DNA from: Cytophagales bacterium
GTDB taxonomy: Bacteria; Bacteroidota; Bacteroidia; Cytophagales; Cyclobacteriaceae
Direction: 5' to 3'
Length of the DNA stretch: 64,000 bases
Assembly: GCA_020403045.1 (NCBI GenBank)
Contig: JADBYK010000016.1
Span: forward strand, 1-64,000
Shown: positions 39,189-49,178 of the stretch, piece after piece
How positions within the stretch are numbered: the stretch's first letter is position 1
Layout of the letters: each line of letters begins with the position of its first letter
Made by a program: the position numbers and the translations under genes
Notes under the pieces: generated by a model
The model's database searches: none
What the model saw: the letters and a program-made list of their open reading frames with translations, nothing else
Told to the model about the DNA's origin: nothing

Positions 39189-39212
39189 GCTACTCAATCT
39201 TATACCCTAATC

Positions 39213-42161
39213 ATGAGAGTATTTTATCTGTTCATAGTTTTTGTCAGTTTTACTTCTCTCGCACAAGAAACACTCGTCAACGATAATAACCCTCCTTCGC
39301 TAAAATGGTATCAACTCAACACGAAGCATTTTCGTGTATTGTACCCTACTGGATTCGATGCTCAGGCGCAGCGGATGGCCAACACGCTAGAACATATTCA
39401 TGAACCCGAGTCGCGCACGATGGGTGGAAGAGCCAAAAAAATTTCTGTCATTCTGCAGAACCAATCCTCGGTATCTAATGGCTTTGTCTCGATCACGCCA
39501 CGCAGGTCTGAGTTTTATGGAATGCCTTCGCAGAACTATAACTTTTTAGGCAACAACGATTGGCTGGATCTGCTCGCTACCCACGAATACAGACACATCG
39601 TACAATATCAACACGCCACCCGTGGTGTGAACAAAGGCATCTATTACTTATTTGGAGCAAATGGATTATCGCTCATGTCCTACGTCACAGTGCCACAGTG
39701 GTTTTGGGAGGGAGATGCAGTGGCCACCGAAACGGCATTCACTCATAGTGGAAGAGGACGCATTCCGAATTTTGATTTAATCCTCCGCACCAACCTGTTA
39801 GAGAATCGGAACTTCACCTACGACAAACAATACCTTCGTTCGTACAAACACAACATACCCGACCATTACAAACTTGGCTTTCACATGGTTTCCTATCTGC
39901 GCAAGAAAACCAACAATGCAGAGGTGTGGGAAAACATTACGCGAAGGGCGTGGAGTCTTCCGTTACCATCAGCATTCTCCCATTCCATTAAAAAAGAAAC
40001 TGGGCTATCGGTAAAGCAGCTTTACAATGAAATGTCCATAGATCTCAAGAAGCAGTGGCAAGCACAGTTAGATACTACCACCCTCACGCCATTCGATAAA
40101 GTGAATAACCGCTCTAACAATGTCTACACCGACTATCGTTTTCCACAAGAGTTAGAAGACGGAAGTGTGCTTGTTCAAAAATCCGGCATTGGCGATATTG
40201 AAACACTCGTGACCTTCAAAAACGGGAAAACAAAAAATGTCTACACGCAAGGTATCATGAATGAAACCGGCATGTTATCGGCAACCAATAGCCGGGTGGT
40301 GTGGAATGAATATCGGTTCGACCCACGGTGGCGTGTAAAAACGTTTTCTGCTATTGTGGGATATGACTTGGGCAGTCAAACGAAAACGGTAATTGCCTCT
40401 AAAGGTAGATACGCGGGTGCAGCACTTTCTCCCGATGGCTATCTGGTAGCCACAGTAGAAACGACTACCGACTATCAAACCAACCTGATAATTCTGGATT
40501 ACTTCAATGGAAAAGAAATCAAGCGGTTTGAAAATCCGAACAACGATTTTATCTCTATGCCACGATTCAGCGAAGACGGAAAAAATGTGGTGGCGCTAAA
40601 AACCAACCGAAAAGGTAAGGCCATTATTCAATTCTCTTTGGAAACCGGAGAAGAAAAAAACCTGACTGATTTCTCGAACGAAAATATCGGGCATCCCGTG
40701 CCAACCGGAAATTATGTATTGTACAACTCACCCATCAGTGGCATCGATAATATTTATGCGCTTGCTGTGAGTACGGGAGATCGATTTCAAATCACTTCGA
40801 GTAAGTATGGCGCATACAACCCAAACATGAGTCGAGATGGAAAAACTATTTTTTACAATGACCAGGGAAAGGATGGTTTAGATGTGGCAAAAATTACTTT
40901 TGACCCGAGCGCATGGAAAAAATGGACAGCAAAACCGCAGCCTGCTTCATTCTTTCAACATCTTGTAGATCAGGAAGGGGTTCCCGATTTGCTCTCAACT
41001 ATCCCTACCGAAAAATTTTCTGTAAAAAAATATTCGCGCCTTCGCGGATTAGTTAATCCGTATACCTGGGGAACGTATTTTGATAACGATTTAACCAATG
41101 TCTACTTAGGCATAACATCAAAAGATCTACTTGGTACAACAACCATTAACGCAGGCTATCTATATGACATTGCTGAAAAAACAGAATCATTGCAAGCAAC
41201 CGTGAGTTATCAAGGGTTATTCCCAATAATAGATGTAAAAGCTTCAATGGCGGATCGAATTTCAAACCGAGGCTCCATCAACTACGGTAAAATTGTAGGT
41301 AACGATACTCTTAGCACTACAGAAAATCTATCGTTTACCTGGAAAGAGAAAACACTGGAAGTTGGTTTACGGGTCCCACTCAACTTAACAACTTCAAGAT
41401 TTGTTAGCAATCTGACTTTCTCAAATTATGTGGGCAATACTTATATTTCACAATTCAAGAATAATCTCGATGGTGGAGGGAGACTCTTTCCTTCCAACTT
41501 ACCGCAATATTTCTTCAGAGATATTGCAGATAATGGCAATTTGATTTACAACCATTTTTCATTGTCGGGCTATCGATTGCTGAAACAAAGTAGACGAGAT
41601 ATTCTTAGCAAATGGGGACAGGCTTTTTTCATGAATCTCTACGGAACCCCATATGGGGGTGAATACAAGGGCGCTCAGTTTTCATTTTATGGCATCGGCT
41701 ATTTCCCTGGTCTTTTTAGACACCACTCTATTTGGGGTCACTGGGGATACCAATCTAGTGAAATACCTCAGGCAGTGGTTTCTTCTAGGAAAGGGTTGGA
41801 CAACTATACGTTTCGCAACCGGATTCCCCTGCCTCGTGGTTTAACGGTCTCCCGCTTTCAACAATTCTATTCAATGGCCGCAAATTACACGCTTCCCGTT
41901 TGGTATCCTGATCTGGCAATTGGCCCACTTTTAAATGTCCAACGAGTAAGACTAAATGGATTTATAGATTACGGTTTCGGTAGCAGCACCTTCGGAAGTC
42001 GAACTATCACCCAAACATATACTTCCATTGGAGCAGAAGTAAAATTCGACATCAACTTGGTGCGCTTACTACCTCAGTTTGACATCGGCTTCCGCTACTC
42101 CTATGGACTCACGCCATCAACCACTCTCTTCGAAGTTCTAGTCGGAAATTTTAACTTCTAA
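39213..42161 (+). CDS. Large secreted/outer-membrane protein with TolB/PD40-like beta-propeller region
   Basis: 982 aa; signal peptide; ATHEYRHIVQYQHA; PD40-like repeats ALSPDGYLVATVET, MSRDGKTIFYNDQGK; barrel-like C-terminus. Confidence 0.75.
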   Translation: MRVFYLFIVFVSFTSLAQETLVNDNNPPSLKWYQLNTKHFRVLYPTGFDAQAQRMANTLEHIHEPESRTMGGRAKKISVILQNQSSVSNGFVSITPRRSEFYGMPSQNYNFLGNNDWLDLLATHEYRHIVQYQHATRGVNKGIYYLFGANGLSLMSYVTVPQWFWEGDAVATETAFTHSGRGRIPNFDLILRTNLLENRNFTYDKQYLRSYKHNIPDHYKLGFHMVSYLRKKTNNAEVWENITRRAWSLPLPSAFSHSIKKETGLSVKQLYNEMSIDLKKQWQAQLDTTTLTPFDKVNNRSNNVYTDYRFPQELEDGSVLVQKSGIGDIETLVTFKNGKTKNVYTQGIMNETGMLSATNSRVVWNEYRFDPRWRVKTFSAIVGYDLGSQTKTVIASKGRYAGAALSPDGYLVATVETTTDYQTNLIILDYFNGKEIKRFENPNNDFISMPRFSEDGKNVVALKTNRKGKAIIQFSLETGEEKNLTDFSNENIGHPVPTGNYVLYNSPISGIDNIYALAVSTGDRFQITSSKYGAYNPNMSRDGKTIFYNDQGKDGLDVAKITFDPSAWKKWTAKPQPASFFQHLVDQEGVPDLLSTIPTEKFSVKKYSRLRGLVNPYTWGTYFDNDLTNVYLGITSKDLLGTTTINAGYLYDIAEKTESLQATVSYQGLFPIIDVKASMADRISNRGSINYGKIVGNDTLSTTENLSFTWKEKTLEVGLRVPLNLTTSRFVSNLTFSNYVGNTYISQFKNNLDGGGRLFPSNLPQYFFRDIADNGNLIYNHFSLSGYRLLKQSRRDILSKWGQAFFMNLYGTPYGGEYKGAQFSFYGIGYFPGLFRHHSIWGHWGYQSSEIPQAVVSSRKGLDNYTFRNRIPLPRGLTVSRFQQFYSMAANYTLPVWYPDLAIGPLLNVQRVRLNGFIDYGFGSSTFGSRTITQTYTSIGAEVKFDINLVRLLPQFDIGFRYSYGLTPSTTLFEVLVGNFNF

Positions 42162-42319
42162 AATCATAATTAATGTCAATATGGCATTAATTCATCTCTG
42201 TAAATCTAAATAAAAGACATATTGTCTGATAAATCGACCTGTATATTCATCGGCACATTTTTTCCTGAAGGGTTCGCATGGATTTAAAATCAATGTCAAA
42301 CCAAAAACAAAAAAATACT

Positions 42320-42769
42320 ATGAGCATCATCCGTTACAATGCGAGTGATTTCGTACCGACTTCATTCAGCAATTTAGTAGACCGTTTTTTCAATGAGTCT
42401 GTAGCACGCAGTGGAGGCAGCCTGTCTGCCGGACAGGCAGGCACGTTCGTACCTAAAGTGGATATCATCGAAAATGAAGCTTCCTACGAAATTCATTTTG
42501 CTGTGCCCGGCCTTAACAAAGAAGATTTCAACATCGAATTGAAAGACAACTATTTGACCGTTAGTGGTGAGCGTAAGCTTTCCAACGAGAAAAAGGAAAA
42601 AAACTTCCACTCGATTGAAACCAGCTATGGCTCTTTCAGCCGTTCGTTTGCGCTACCTGAAAATGTAGATGCTTCTAAAGCAAACGCAAAATACGACAAA
42701 GGCATTTTGGAATTAACGATTCTAAAAGACGAAAAGAAAACACTGAAGCAAACTATCAAGGTAAATTAG
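42320..42769 (+). CDS. Hsp20/alpha-crystallin family small heat shock protein
   Basis: FVPKVDIIENEASYEIHFAVPGLNKEDFNIELKDNYLTVSGERK...SFALPENVDASKANAKYDKGILELTILK. Confidence 0.95.
   Translation: MSIIRYNASDFVPTSFSNLVDRFFNESVARSGGSLSAGQAGTFVPKVDIIENEASYEIHFAVPGLNKEDFNIELKDNYLTVSGERKLSNEKKEKNFHSIETSYGSFSRSFALPENVDASKANAKYDKGILELTILKDEKKTLKQTIKVN
42420..42438. repeat. Palindromic repeat inside the Hsp20 coding sequence
   Basis: GCCTGTC-TGCCG-GACAGGC, translated in frame as part of GSLSAGQAG. Confidence 0.65.
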
Positions 42770-42774
42770 TGGTA

Positions 42775-42886
42775 GCCATCTCAAAAATACTACTCTGTCA
42801 GTTTGAACTTGTCGAAACCAGCTTTGTGAAATCGAAGTAGCCTTCGACAGGCTCAGGCTGACACTGAAATCGATTTTTGAGATAGC
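42775..42886. repeat. Nested inverted repeat (Bacteroidota intergenic repeat)
   Basis: Outer arms GCCATCTCAAAAAT/ATTTTTGAGATAGC; inner GTCAGTTTGAACTTGTCGAA / TTCGACAGGCTCAGGCTGAC. Confidence 0.75.
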
Positions 42887-42990
42887 TTCTAGTTGGTTTA
42901 GGTTGGGTGGGGTAAGGCGTCTCTCGAAAGGGGGCGCCTTTTTGCTTTTTATTATTCGCAGAACGCAGTAATTTTCAGAAAATATTTTTT

Positions 42991-44421
42991 ATGAAGCGCT
43001 CTTTGCTGGTTCTATTGGTGATTACGTCCGCATTTGTAGGTGCTATCGTAGGAACGCTTTTTACGATAAACTACATCGATCGAGACCCTTCTTACAAATC
43101 GATCGAGCAACGACAAACCGTGAAATCAGTGCATTTTTCGAAAGATACTTCTCACCGTATTCCATCGGCATTGAATTTTGAATCAGCGGCCAAGGCGGTG
43201 ATTCCTGCTGTAGTCCATATTCGAACTTCTTATGGATTAACCGGTTTCAGCCTGAACGCGCTAGACAATTACTTAAATCCACATGCCCAATCATCTGGTT
43301 CGGGTGTCATCATTTCTGATGATGGTTATATTGTTACCAACCATCATGTAATTGAAGATGCCAACTCTATTGAGATAGTGATGAGCAACAACCAGCGCTT
43401 CTTCGCGAAATTAATTGGCCACGACCCGAGTACTGATCTGGCCTTGCTAAAAATAAAAGCCAAAAACCTTCACTTCGTGAAATATGGAAACTCCGATCAG
43501 ATCACATTGGGAGAGTGGGTACTTGCCATTGGCAATCCGTTCGACTTGAATTCAACCGTAACAGCCGGAATCGTAAGTGCACGCGCCAGAAACATTGGTA
43601 TTCTCCGCGACAAAAACAATCTGCAAATCGAATCATTCATTCAGACCGATGCTGCAGTCAACCCGGGAAACAGTGGTGGTGCCTTGGTCAACCTTCAAGG
43701 CGAGTTAATTGGAATTAATTCTGCCATTGCCACTGCAACCGGAAGTTACTCAGGATATTCATTCGCCATCCCTGTAAGCCTTGTGAAAAAAATCATGGAT
43801 GATCTGTTAGAATTTGGACAAGTACAGCGTGGCTTGTTGGGTGTGCAGATTGCCGATGTCACGGCCGATCTTGCAGAAAATGAAAAACTAGATTTGCTGC
43901 AAGGCGTATTTGTTCGATCTGTGAACAAAGGCAGTGCAGCAGAAAAATCAGGTATTCGGGAGGGAGATGTAATAACTGCCATCAATGGCCACGAAGTAAG
44001 TGGCGTTTCCGAAATGCAAGAGTGGGTGGCGAGAAACCGTCCAGGGCAATCTATTAAAGTTACCTATCGTAGAAAAGGAGAGACCCATCTGGTAGATGCG
44101 GTACTAAAAAAGATGGACGGCTCTCAGGTAATGGGTAAGCGAGAGGTCAGCTACGTTATCGAAGGGGCAGAGTTTGAAGACCTACCCTACCCAAAACTTA
44201 CTTTGCTGGGGTTAGAGGGTGGCGTTCGATTAAAAAAATTGAGCAATGGAAAATGGAAGAAAGCCGGTGCAGAAGAAGAACTGATTATCACACACATTGA
44301 CAAACTCTCCATCGATAACGTAGCCGACCTCAACCGAGTACTTGAAATGAAGAAAGGGGGCGTTTTGGTGGAAGGCGTCAACCAACTTGGAGAAAAAAAG
44401 ATTTTTGGCATGGACTGGTAA
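42991..44421 (+). CDS. HtrA/Deg-family serine protease with PDZ domain, membrane-anchored
   Basis: N-terminal TM; NHHVIEDA, DPSTDLALLK, NPGNSGGALVN; PDZ-like KSGIREGDVITAINGHEV. Confidence 0.93.
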   Translation: MKRSLLVLLVITSAFVGAIVGTLFTINYIDRDPSYKSIEQRQTVKSVHFSKDTSHRIPSALNFESAAKAVIPAVVHIRTSYGLTGFSLNALDNYLNPHAQSSGSGVIISDDGYIVTNHHVIEDANSIEIVMSNNQRFFAKLIGHDPSTDLALLKIKAKNLHFVKYGNSDQITLGEWVLAIGNPFDLNSTVTAGIVSARARNIGILRDKNNLQIESFIQTDAAVNPGNSGGALVNLQGELIGINSAIATATGSYSGYSFAIPVSLVKKIMDDLLEFGQVQRGLLGVQIADVTADLAENEKLDLLQGVFVRSVNKGSAAEKSGIREGDVITAINGHEVSGVSEMQEWVARNRPGQSIKVTYRRKGETHLVDAVLKKMDGSQVMGKREVSYVIEGAEFEDLPYPKLTLLGLEGGVRLKKLSNGKWKKAGAEEELIITHIDKLSIDNVADLNRVLEMKKGGVLVEGVNQLGEKKIFGMDW

Positions 44422-44483
44422 CACGCTTGACTATTCGCCTACCAAAAAAACTGTTTAGCTTTGCGATCACTACAAACACAACT

Positions 44484-46025
44484 ATGCAAAACTTCGGCAT
44501 TCAGGAAGCCCTAACCAAACTGGGGGTCAATTCAACTAATCCAGGGGCATCTACCGGAAAAAAATGGTTGAGGTCTACAGGGTTCTCTATTGTCTCTTAT
44601 TCACCCGTTGACGGGAAAATTATCGGTCGAGTGCAGAGTACCGATGAAAAGACCTTTCATAAAATAGTAACGCAGGCACAAAGTGCATTTAAGGTCTGGC
44701 GGCAGGTGCCCGCCCCAAAACGTGGTGAAGTGGTGCGGCAAATTGGCGATGCACTTCGGAGGAATAAAGAAGATCTTGGAAAATTGGTTTCCTACGAAAT
44801 GGGGAAATCCTACCAAGAAGGATTGGGAGAAGTACAAGAGATGATTGACATCTGCGATTTTGCCGTTGGTTTATCACGCCAACTCAATGGCTTGACCATG
44901 CATTCGGAGCGGCCCTTGCATCGAATGTATGAGCAATACCATCCACTAGGAATTGTCGGGATTATTTCAGCATTCAATTTTCCGGTAGCTGTTTGGGCAT
45001 GGAATTCAATGCTTGCATGGGTTTGTGGTGATGTGTGTATTTGGAAGCCGTCTGAAAAAACACCACTGTGTAGTATTGCCTGTCAAAATATTGTTGCTAA
45101 AGTCTTTGCAAAAAATAATGTCCCCGAGGGCGTTTCATGTATTGTAAACGGAGACTATAAGATTGGCCAGGTAATGTGTGCGAACGAAAACATCGCACTC
45201 GTTTCTGCTACCGGATCGGTTCGTATGGGCAAAGCGGTTGGCAAAACAGTGAGCGAACGGTTGGGCCGTGCACTGCTAGAATTGGGCGGCAACAATGCGA
45301 TCATCATTACCGCCAATGCAAATCTGGACATCGCTATTCGAGGAGCGCTGTTTGGTGCAGTCGGAACAGCTGGACAACGTTGTACCTCTACGCGCAGGTT
45401 AATCATCCATGAGACTATTTATGAAGAAGTGAAGGTTCGTTTAAAGAAAGCATATAGCCAACTCCAAATTGGCAATCCACTTGATCCAACCAACCATGTT
45501 GGCCCATTGATCGATCAATTGGCCGTTAAGGCCTATAGAAGCGCGTTGCGAAAAGTGAAAGAAGAAGGTGGTAGTTTCGTAGTCAATGGTGGTGTCTTGT
45601 ATGGCAAAGGTTTTACATCCGGATGCTATGTAAGGCCGGCAATCGCTGAAGTAAAAAATCATTTTACTATTGTGCAGCAAGAGACTTTTGCGCCTGTCCT
45701 TTACTTGATCAAATATAAGACGATAGAAGAAGCGATCGAGCTTCAGAACGGAGTGAAGCAGGGATTGTCCTCATCCATTATGACGAACCACATGCAAGAG
45801 ATGGAAAAATTCCTTTCCCATGGCGGATCAGACTGCGGTATTGCGAACGTCAACATTGGTACATCAGGAGCCGAAATTGGTGGTGCTTTTGGCGGTGAAA
45901 AAGAAACCGGTGGCGGTCGCGAATCAGGGTCAGACTCATGGAAAGTATATATGAGACGCCAAACCAATACCATTAACTTTGGAGAGACACTTCCCTTAGC
46001 GCAGGGGATCAAATTTGATATCTAA
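44484..46025 (+). CDS. Aldehyde dehydrogenase (AMADH/piperideine-6-carboxylate dehydrogenase-like)
   Basis: GIVGIISAFNFPVAVWAWN; ALLELGGNNAIIIT; GTAGQRCTSTRRL; QETFAPVLYLIKY. Confidence 0.93.
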   Translation: MQNFGIQEALTKLGVNSTNPGASTGKKWLRSTGFSIVSYSPVDGKIIGRVQSTDEKTFHKIVTQAQSAFKVWRQVPAPKRGEVVRQIGDALRRNKEDLGKLVSYEMGKSYQEGLGEVQEMIDICDFAVGLSRQLNGLTMHSERPLHRMYEQYHPLGIVGIISAFNFPVAVWAWNSMLAWVCGDVCIWKPSEKTPLCSIACQNIVAKVFAKNNVPEGVSCIVNGDYKIGQVMCANENIALVSATGSVRMGKAVGKTVSERLGRALLELGGNNAIIITANANLDIAIRGALFGAVGTAGQRCTSTRRLIIHETIYEEVKVRLKKAYSQLQIGNPLDPTNHVGPLIDQLAVKAYRSALRKVKEEGGSFVVNGGVLYGKGFTSGCYVRPAIAEVKNHFTIVQQETFAPVLYLIKYKTIEEAIELQNGVKQGLSSSIMTNHMQEMEKFLSHGGSDCGIANVNIGTSGAEIGGAFGGEKETGGGRESGSDSWKVYMRRQTNTINFGETLPLAQGIKFDI

Positions 46026-46080
46026 CCATTTTTGGAAAACATCGACAATACCCTTAATTTCACTAGACTAAAACCAACGT

Positions 46081-46488
46081 ATGGCTACTCCGAAGTACAA
46101 AACTGTTATGTTAATCGATGATAATGAAATCGATAACCTGATCAACCAAAAAATGATTGAGGCCGCCTCCATCACCGAGAATATCTACACTCATACGGGA
46201 GCAAAAAGCGCCATTGAATTTTTAAAAAATATGGAAAAGATGGAAGTGGCCGACAAGGTTCTTCCTGATATCATTTTTCTCGATATCGACATGCCGCTGA
46301 TGGATGGGTTTCAGTTTTTAGACGAGTTCGAAAAATTGACGAACGCCACCAAGAAAAAGTGCAAAATCATCATGCTTACGTCATCGATCAACCCACTGGA
46401 TTTTAGCAGGTCTAAAAAGTACACCCACGTGAGGCTTTACCTAAACAAGCCTTTGTCACACGAAAGCATCATCAACCTGGCAGTCTAG
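46081..46488 (+). CDS. Response regulator receiver-domain protein
   Basis: VMLIDDNEIDNLINQKMIE; LPDIIFLDIDMPLMDGFQFLDEF; KIIMLTSS; LNKPLSHESI. Confidence 0.93.
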   Translation: MATPKYKTVMLIDDNEIDNLINQKMIEAASITENIYTHTGAKSAIEFLKNMEKMEVADKVLPDIIFLDIDMPLMDGFQFLDEFEKLTNATKKKCKIIMLTSSINPLDFSRSKKYTHVRLYLNKPLSHESIINLAV

Positions 46489-47939
46489 TCTGTTTCGATT
46501 GCCGTGAGTTTCTTAATAAACTCATCGTCCATATTGACGAAAGAAGTGGGTGCAAAATAAGCCACTTTGGCTTCCTTAAATTTCGGAATAAGAGCAGCAA
46601 TCTTCTTTGGCTTATCTTTTTTAGATTCGCTGGTTGCAATTTTTAAGATCTTTAAGAACAGCAGTACATTCTCGCAGTCGTCTTTTCCAAACATTCGAAT
46701 CTGTCTCTGAATGCTATTGGAATGTTGATTGAACAATTCAAAATCCCGAAGGAGACAATACTGCAACGCCAACAATGCCTTAACCTCCATTTGTGCAAAC
46801 GGATACTTTTTCAAACTCACATCATTGATCAGGCTATTGATCAGCTTAGCGGCCTCTTCATACTTTTCTACATAATAGCAACATAGTGCACGATACGTAA
46901 TGTAAATCAAATGCTTTGGGATGTCCACCGTGTCCGGCTCGATGTCGGAAAATATCCGCTCGTTTTCTAAATACAGTTCCTTTTCCGTTCCCAACCGAAG
47001 ATTTCGCTCCAGCTTGGAAACGAAAAACTGGACCGAAAAAGTGAGCGTTGGATAGTTGACCAATAAATTAGAGGCGGCATCATTCACCTCTTCAAAATAC
47101 TTCTCCGCTTGTCGATACACTTTGTAATGATTGTAGTATTCCAGTCTCAAAAACTCAAACACCAAATTGAGATGGAAATAAAGCGGATCGAGGTTATAGG
47201 TTTCAAATATTTTCTGCGTGTGCGTAAAGGTATCTTCTATCGATTCACCCTCCTGATGAAGGTTATCGTCCGTCTCTACAAAAAGACGATGATAAATCAA
47301 CATCAAGCTTTGGTAAATGTATAGCCGGTGTGACTCGTAAAGTTTTGCAACATTTTGCATCTCCTTGAGCAGTAACGTCAGTCCCAATTTCTCTGTTTCG
47401 TCAGCAGTCAAGTAAAAACTTCCATACTTTCTAAAGTAGTCAGCTAACAGATCTTCTGCTTTGTCCACAGCCAGCATATATGCTACGTGTCTGTTGTAAA
47501 GCTGCGAATAGGTGAAATAGTCGGGCGTGTTGATATGCAACTTCTTCAAAGACTTATACACCACAGTCAACTCATTGGCCAAATCGTAGTCCAACAGCTC
47601 CTTCTCTAGCTTTTTTAGTGTGGCAATGGAGATGGTTCTTTTTTTAGAGAACAGCATCTCATTTAAATTGGCCACTTTTCGCAGAATATCCGTTCTGGGA
47701 CTTTCCATTTGTTGAAGAAGGTGTTCTTCAATCTTTTGATTTAATCGAGATCTAAGTGTGTAGTATGCGTTTGCGTTTACGTCCAATTCTACCATAATCT
47801 TGCTATCCGAAAACTGACGTTCTCGCAAAGCTTTCAAAAGATAGGCTGACTTTTCAGCATTACTCTCCATTAAAGAATCGTAAATCTCTTTGAAGTCCTT
47901 TTCAGAAAGCTGTTTAATGATATTCTTTAATTTAGCCAT
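46485..47939 (-). CDS. Hypothetical alpha-helical (TPR-like) protein
   Basis: 484 aa, helical repeats; no recognised motif. Confidence 0.6.
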   Translation of the reverse strand: MAKLKNIIKQLSEKDFKEIYDSLMESNAEKSAYLLKALRERQFSDSKIMVELDVNANAYYTLRSRLNQKIEEHLLQQMESPRTDILRKVANLNEMLFSKKRTISIATLKKLEKELLDYDLANELTVVYKSLKKLHINTPDYFTYSQLYNRHVAYMLAVDKAEDLLADYFRKYGSFYLTADETEKLGLTLLLKEMQNVAKLYESHRLYIYQSLMLIYHRLFVETDDNLHQEGESIEDTFTHTQKIFETYNLDPLYFHLNLVFEFLRLEYYNHYKVYRQAEKYFEEVNDAASNLLVNYPTLTFSVQFFVSKLERNLRLGTEKELYLENERIFSDIEPDTVDIPKHLIYITYRALCCYYVEKYEEAAKLINSLINDVSLKKYPFAQMEVKALLALQYCLLRDFELFNQHSNSIQRQIRMFGKDDCENVLLFLKILKIATSESKKDKPKKIAALIPKFKEAKVAYFAPTSFVNMDDEFIKKLTAIETD

Positions 47940-48087
47940 AGACAGACATTAACCTATAAAGATGACGAATTTATCAAATCAAAGCAATAAAACCCGTCTA
48001 GGCCTACTGATTTGACAGAGAAAACTTGCCAATTTTTCCGAATATCCACTGCGGGTGGATTTTTGATGGAACCTACATAAACAAGTT

Positions 48088-49014
48088 ATGGATTCATTTT
48101 CACAGATGATTATCGATGCAGTGGGAGCCGTTAAAAATTCAGTGGTAAAAATTGATGTTTATAAAACCGCCAGCGGAAAGCTTCGTCTTGCAGGGTCGGG
48201 GTCTGGCTTCATTTTTTCCTCGGATGGCCTGATTTTCACCAACTGTCATGTAATCAATGGAGCTGAAAAAATCATGGTCTCGTTACTGAATGAAAATGAA
48301 ATTGAAGCAACTCTGCTTGGCAAGGATCCTGATACAGATCTAGCGATTCTAAAAATTTTCGCAGATGGCTACTCGACATCAAAATTGGGAGATTCTGAGC
48401 AACTTCAAATTGGCCAATTCGTCATTGCCATCGGCAATCCACTAGGCTATCAGCATACAGTCACCACCGGAGTTGTGAGTGCCTTGGGCAGAACTTTGCG
48501 ATCGCAAAATGGAATGTTGGTTGATAACGTGATCCAATCTGATGCAGCGCTAAATCCCGGAAACTCTGGTGGGCCACTGATCAACACCGATGGTGAAGTA
48601 GTGGGTGTCAATACAGCCATCATTCAAGGAGCCAATAGTCTTAGCTTTTCGGTAGACATCAACACAGCCAAGGAAATTGGAAGTCAGTTGGTAAAAACGG
48701 GGAAAGTTTTCAAAGCCTATCTTGGATTTCAATTGCAGGAAGTCGCCATCAACCCAAAAGTTAAACGGCATTATCATTTGCCCAATGAGAAATCTCTTTT
48801 TGTTGTAAGTATTGAGGAGAATTCACCTGCCTCGCGATCGCAAATAAAAGCAGGCGACCTGATTGTTTCGTTCAACAATAAACCAGTCAACACGCTCAAT
48901 CAACTTTTTAAGGAACTGACTAAGAAAGAGATCCTAACGATGATTGATATATCGGTAGTCAGGCATACAGAGTTATTGAATGTGGGAATTTTTCCGGTAC
49001 AAAAAGGGGAATGA
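48088..49014 (+). CDS. HtrA-type trypsin-like serine protease with PDZ, apparently lacking a signal peptide
   Basis: TNCHVINGA, DPDTDLAILK, NPGNSGGPLIN; PDZ RSQIKAGDLIVSFNNKPV; N-term MDSFSQMIIDAVGAVKNSV is not signal-like. Confidence 0.9.
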   Translation: MDSFSQMIIDAVGAVKNSVVKIDVYKTASGKLRLAGSGSGFIFSSDGLIFTNCHVINGAEKIMVSLLNENEIEATLLGKDPDTDLAILKIFADGYSTSKLGDSEQLQIGQFVIAIGNPLGYQHTVTTGVVSALGRTLRSQNGMLVDNVIQSDAALNPGNSGGPLINTDGEVVGVNTAIIQGANSLSFSVDINTAKEIGSQLVKTGKVFKAYLGFQLQEVAINPKVKRHYHLPNEKSLFVVSIEENSPASRSQIKAGDLIVSFNNKPVNTLNQLFKELTKKEILTMIDISVVRHTELLNVGIFPVQKGE

Positions 49015-49036
49015 TTTGCCGCTGCAAACGGCAAAT
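49014..49036 (+). terminator. Hairpin after the htrA-like gene
   Basis: ATTTGCCG-CTGCAAA-CGGCAAAT. Confidence 0.5.
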
Positions 49037-49075
49037 TTGCGCAGACAGGAATTTGAAATATATTTGCATCCCTGA

Positions 49076-49150
<75 letters not shown>

Positions 49151-49152
49151 CG

Positions 49153-49178
49153 AAAGCCTGAAGAATTTTCAGGCTTTT
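49153..49178. terminator. Bidirectional terminator between tRNA-Ala and cutC
   Basis: AAAGCCTGAA-GAATT-TTCAGGCTTT, convergent position. Confidence 0.75.
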
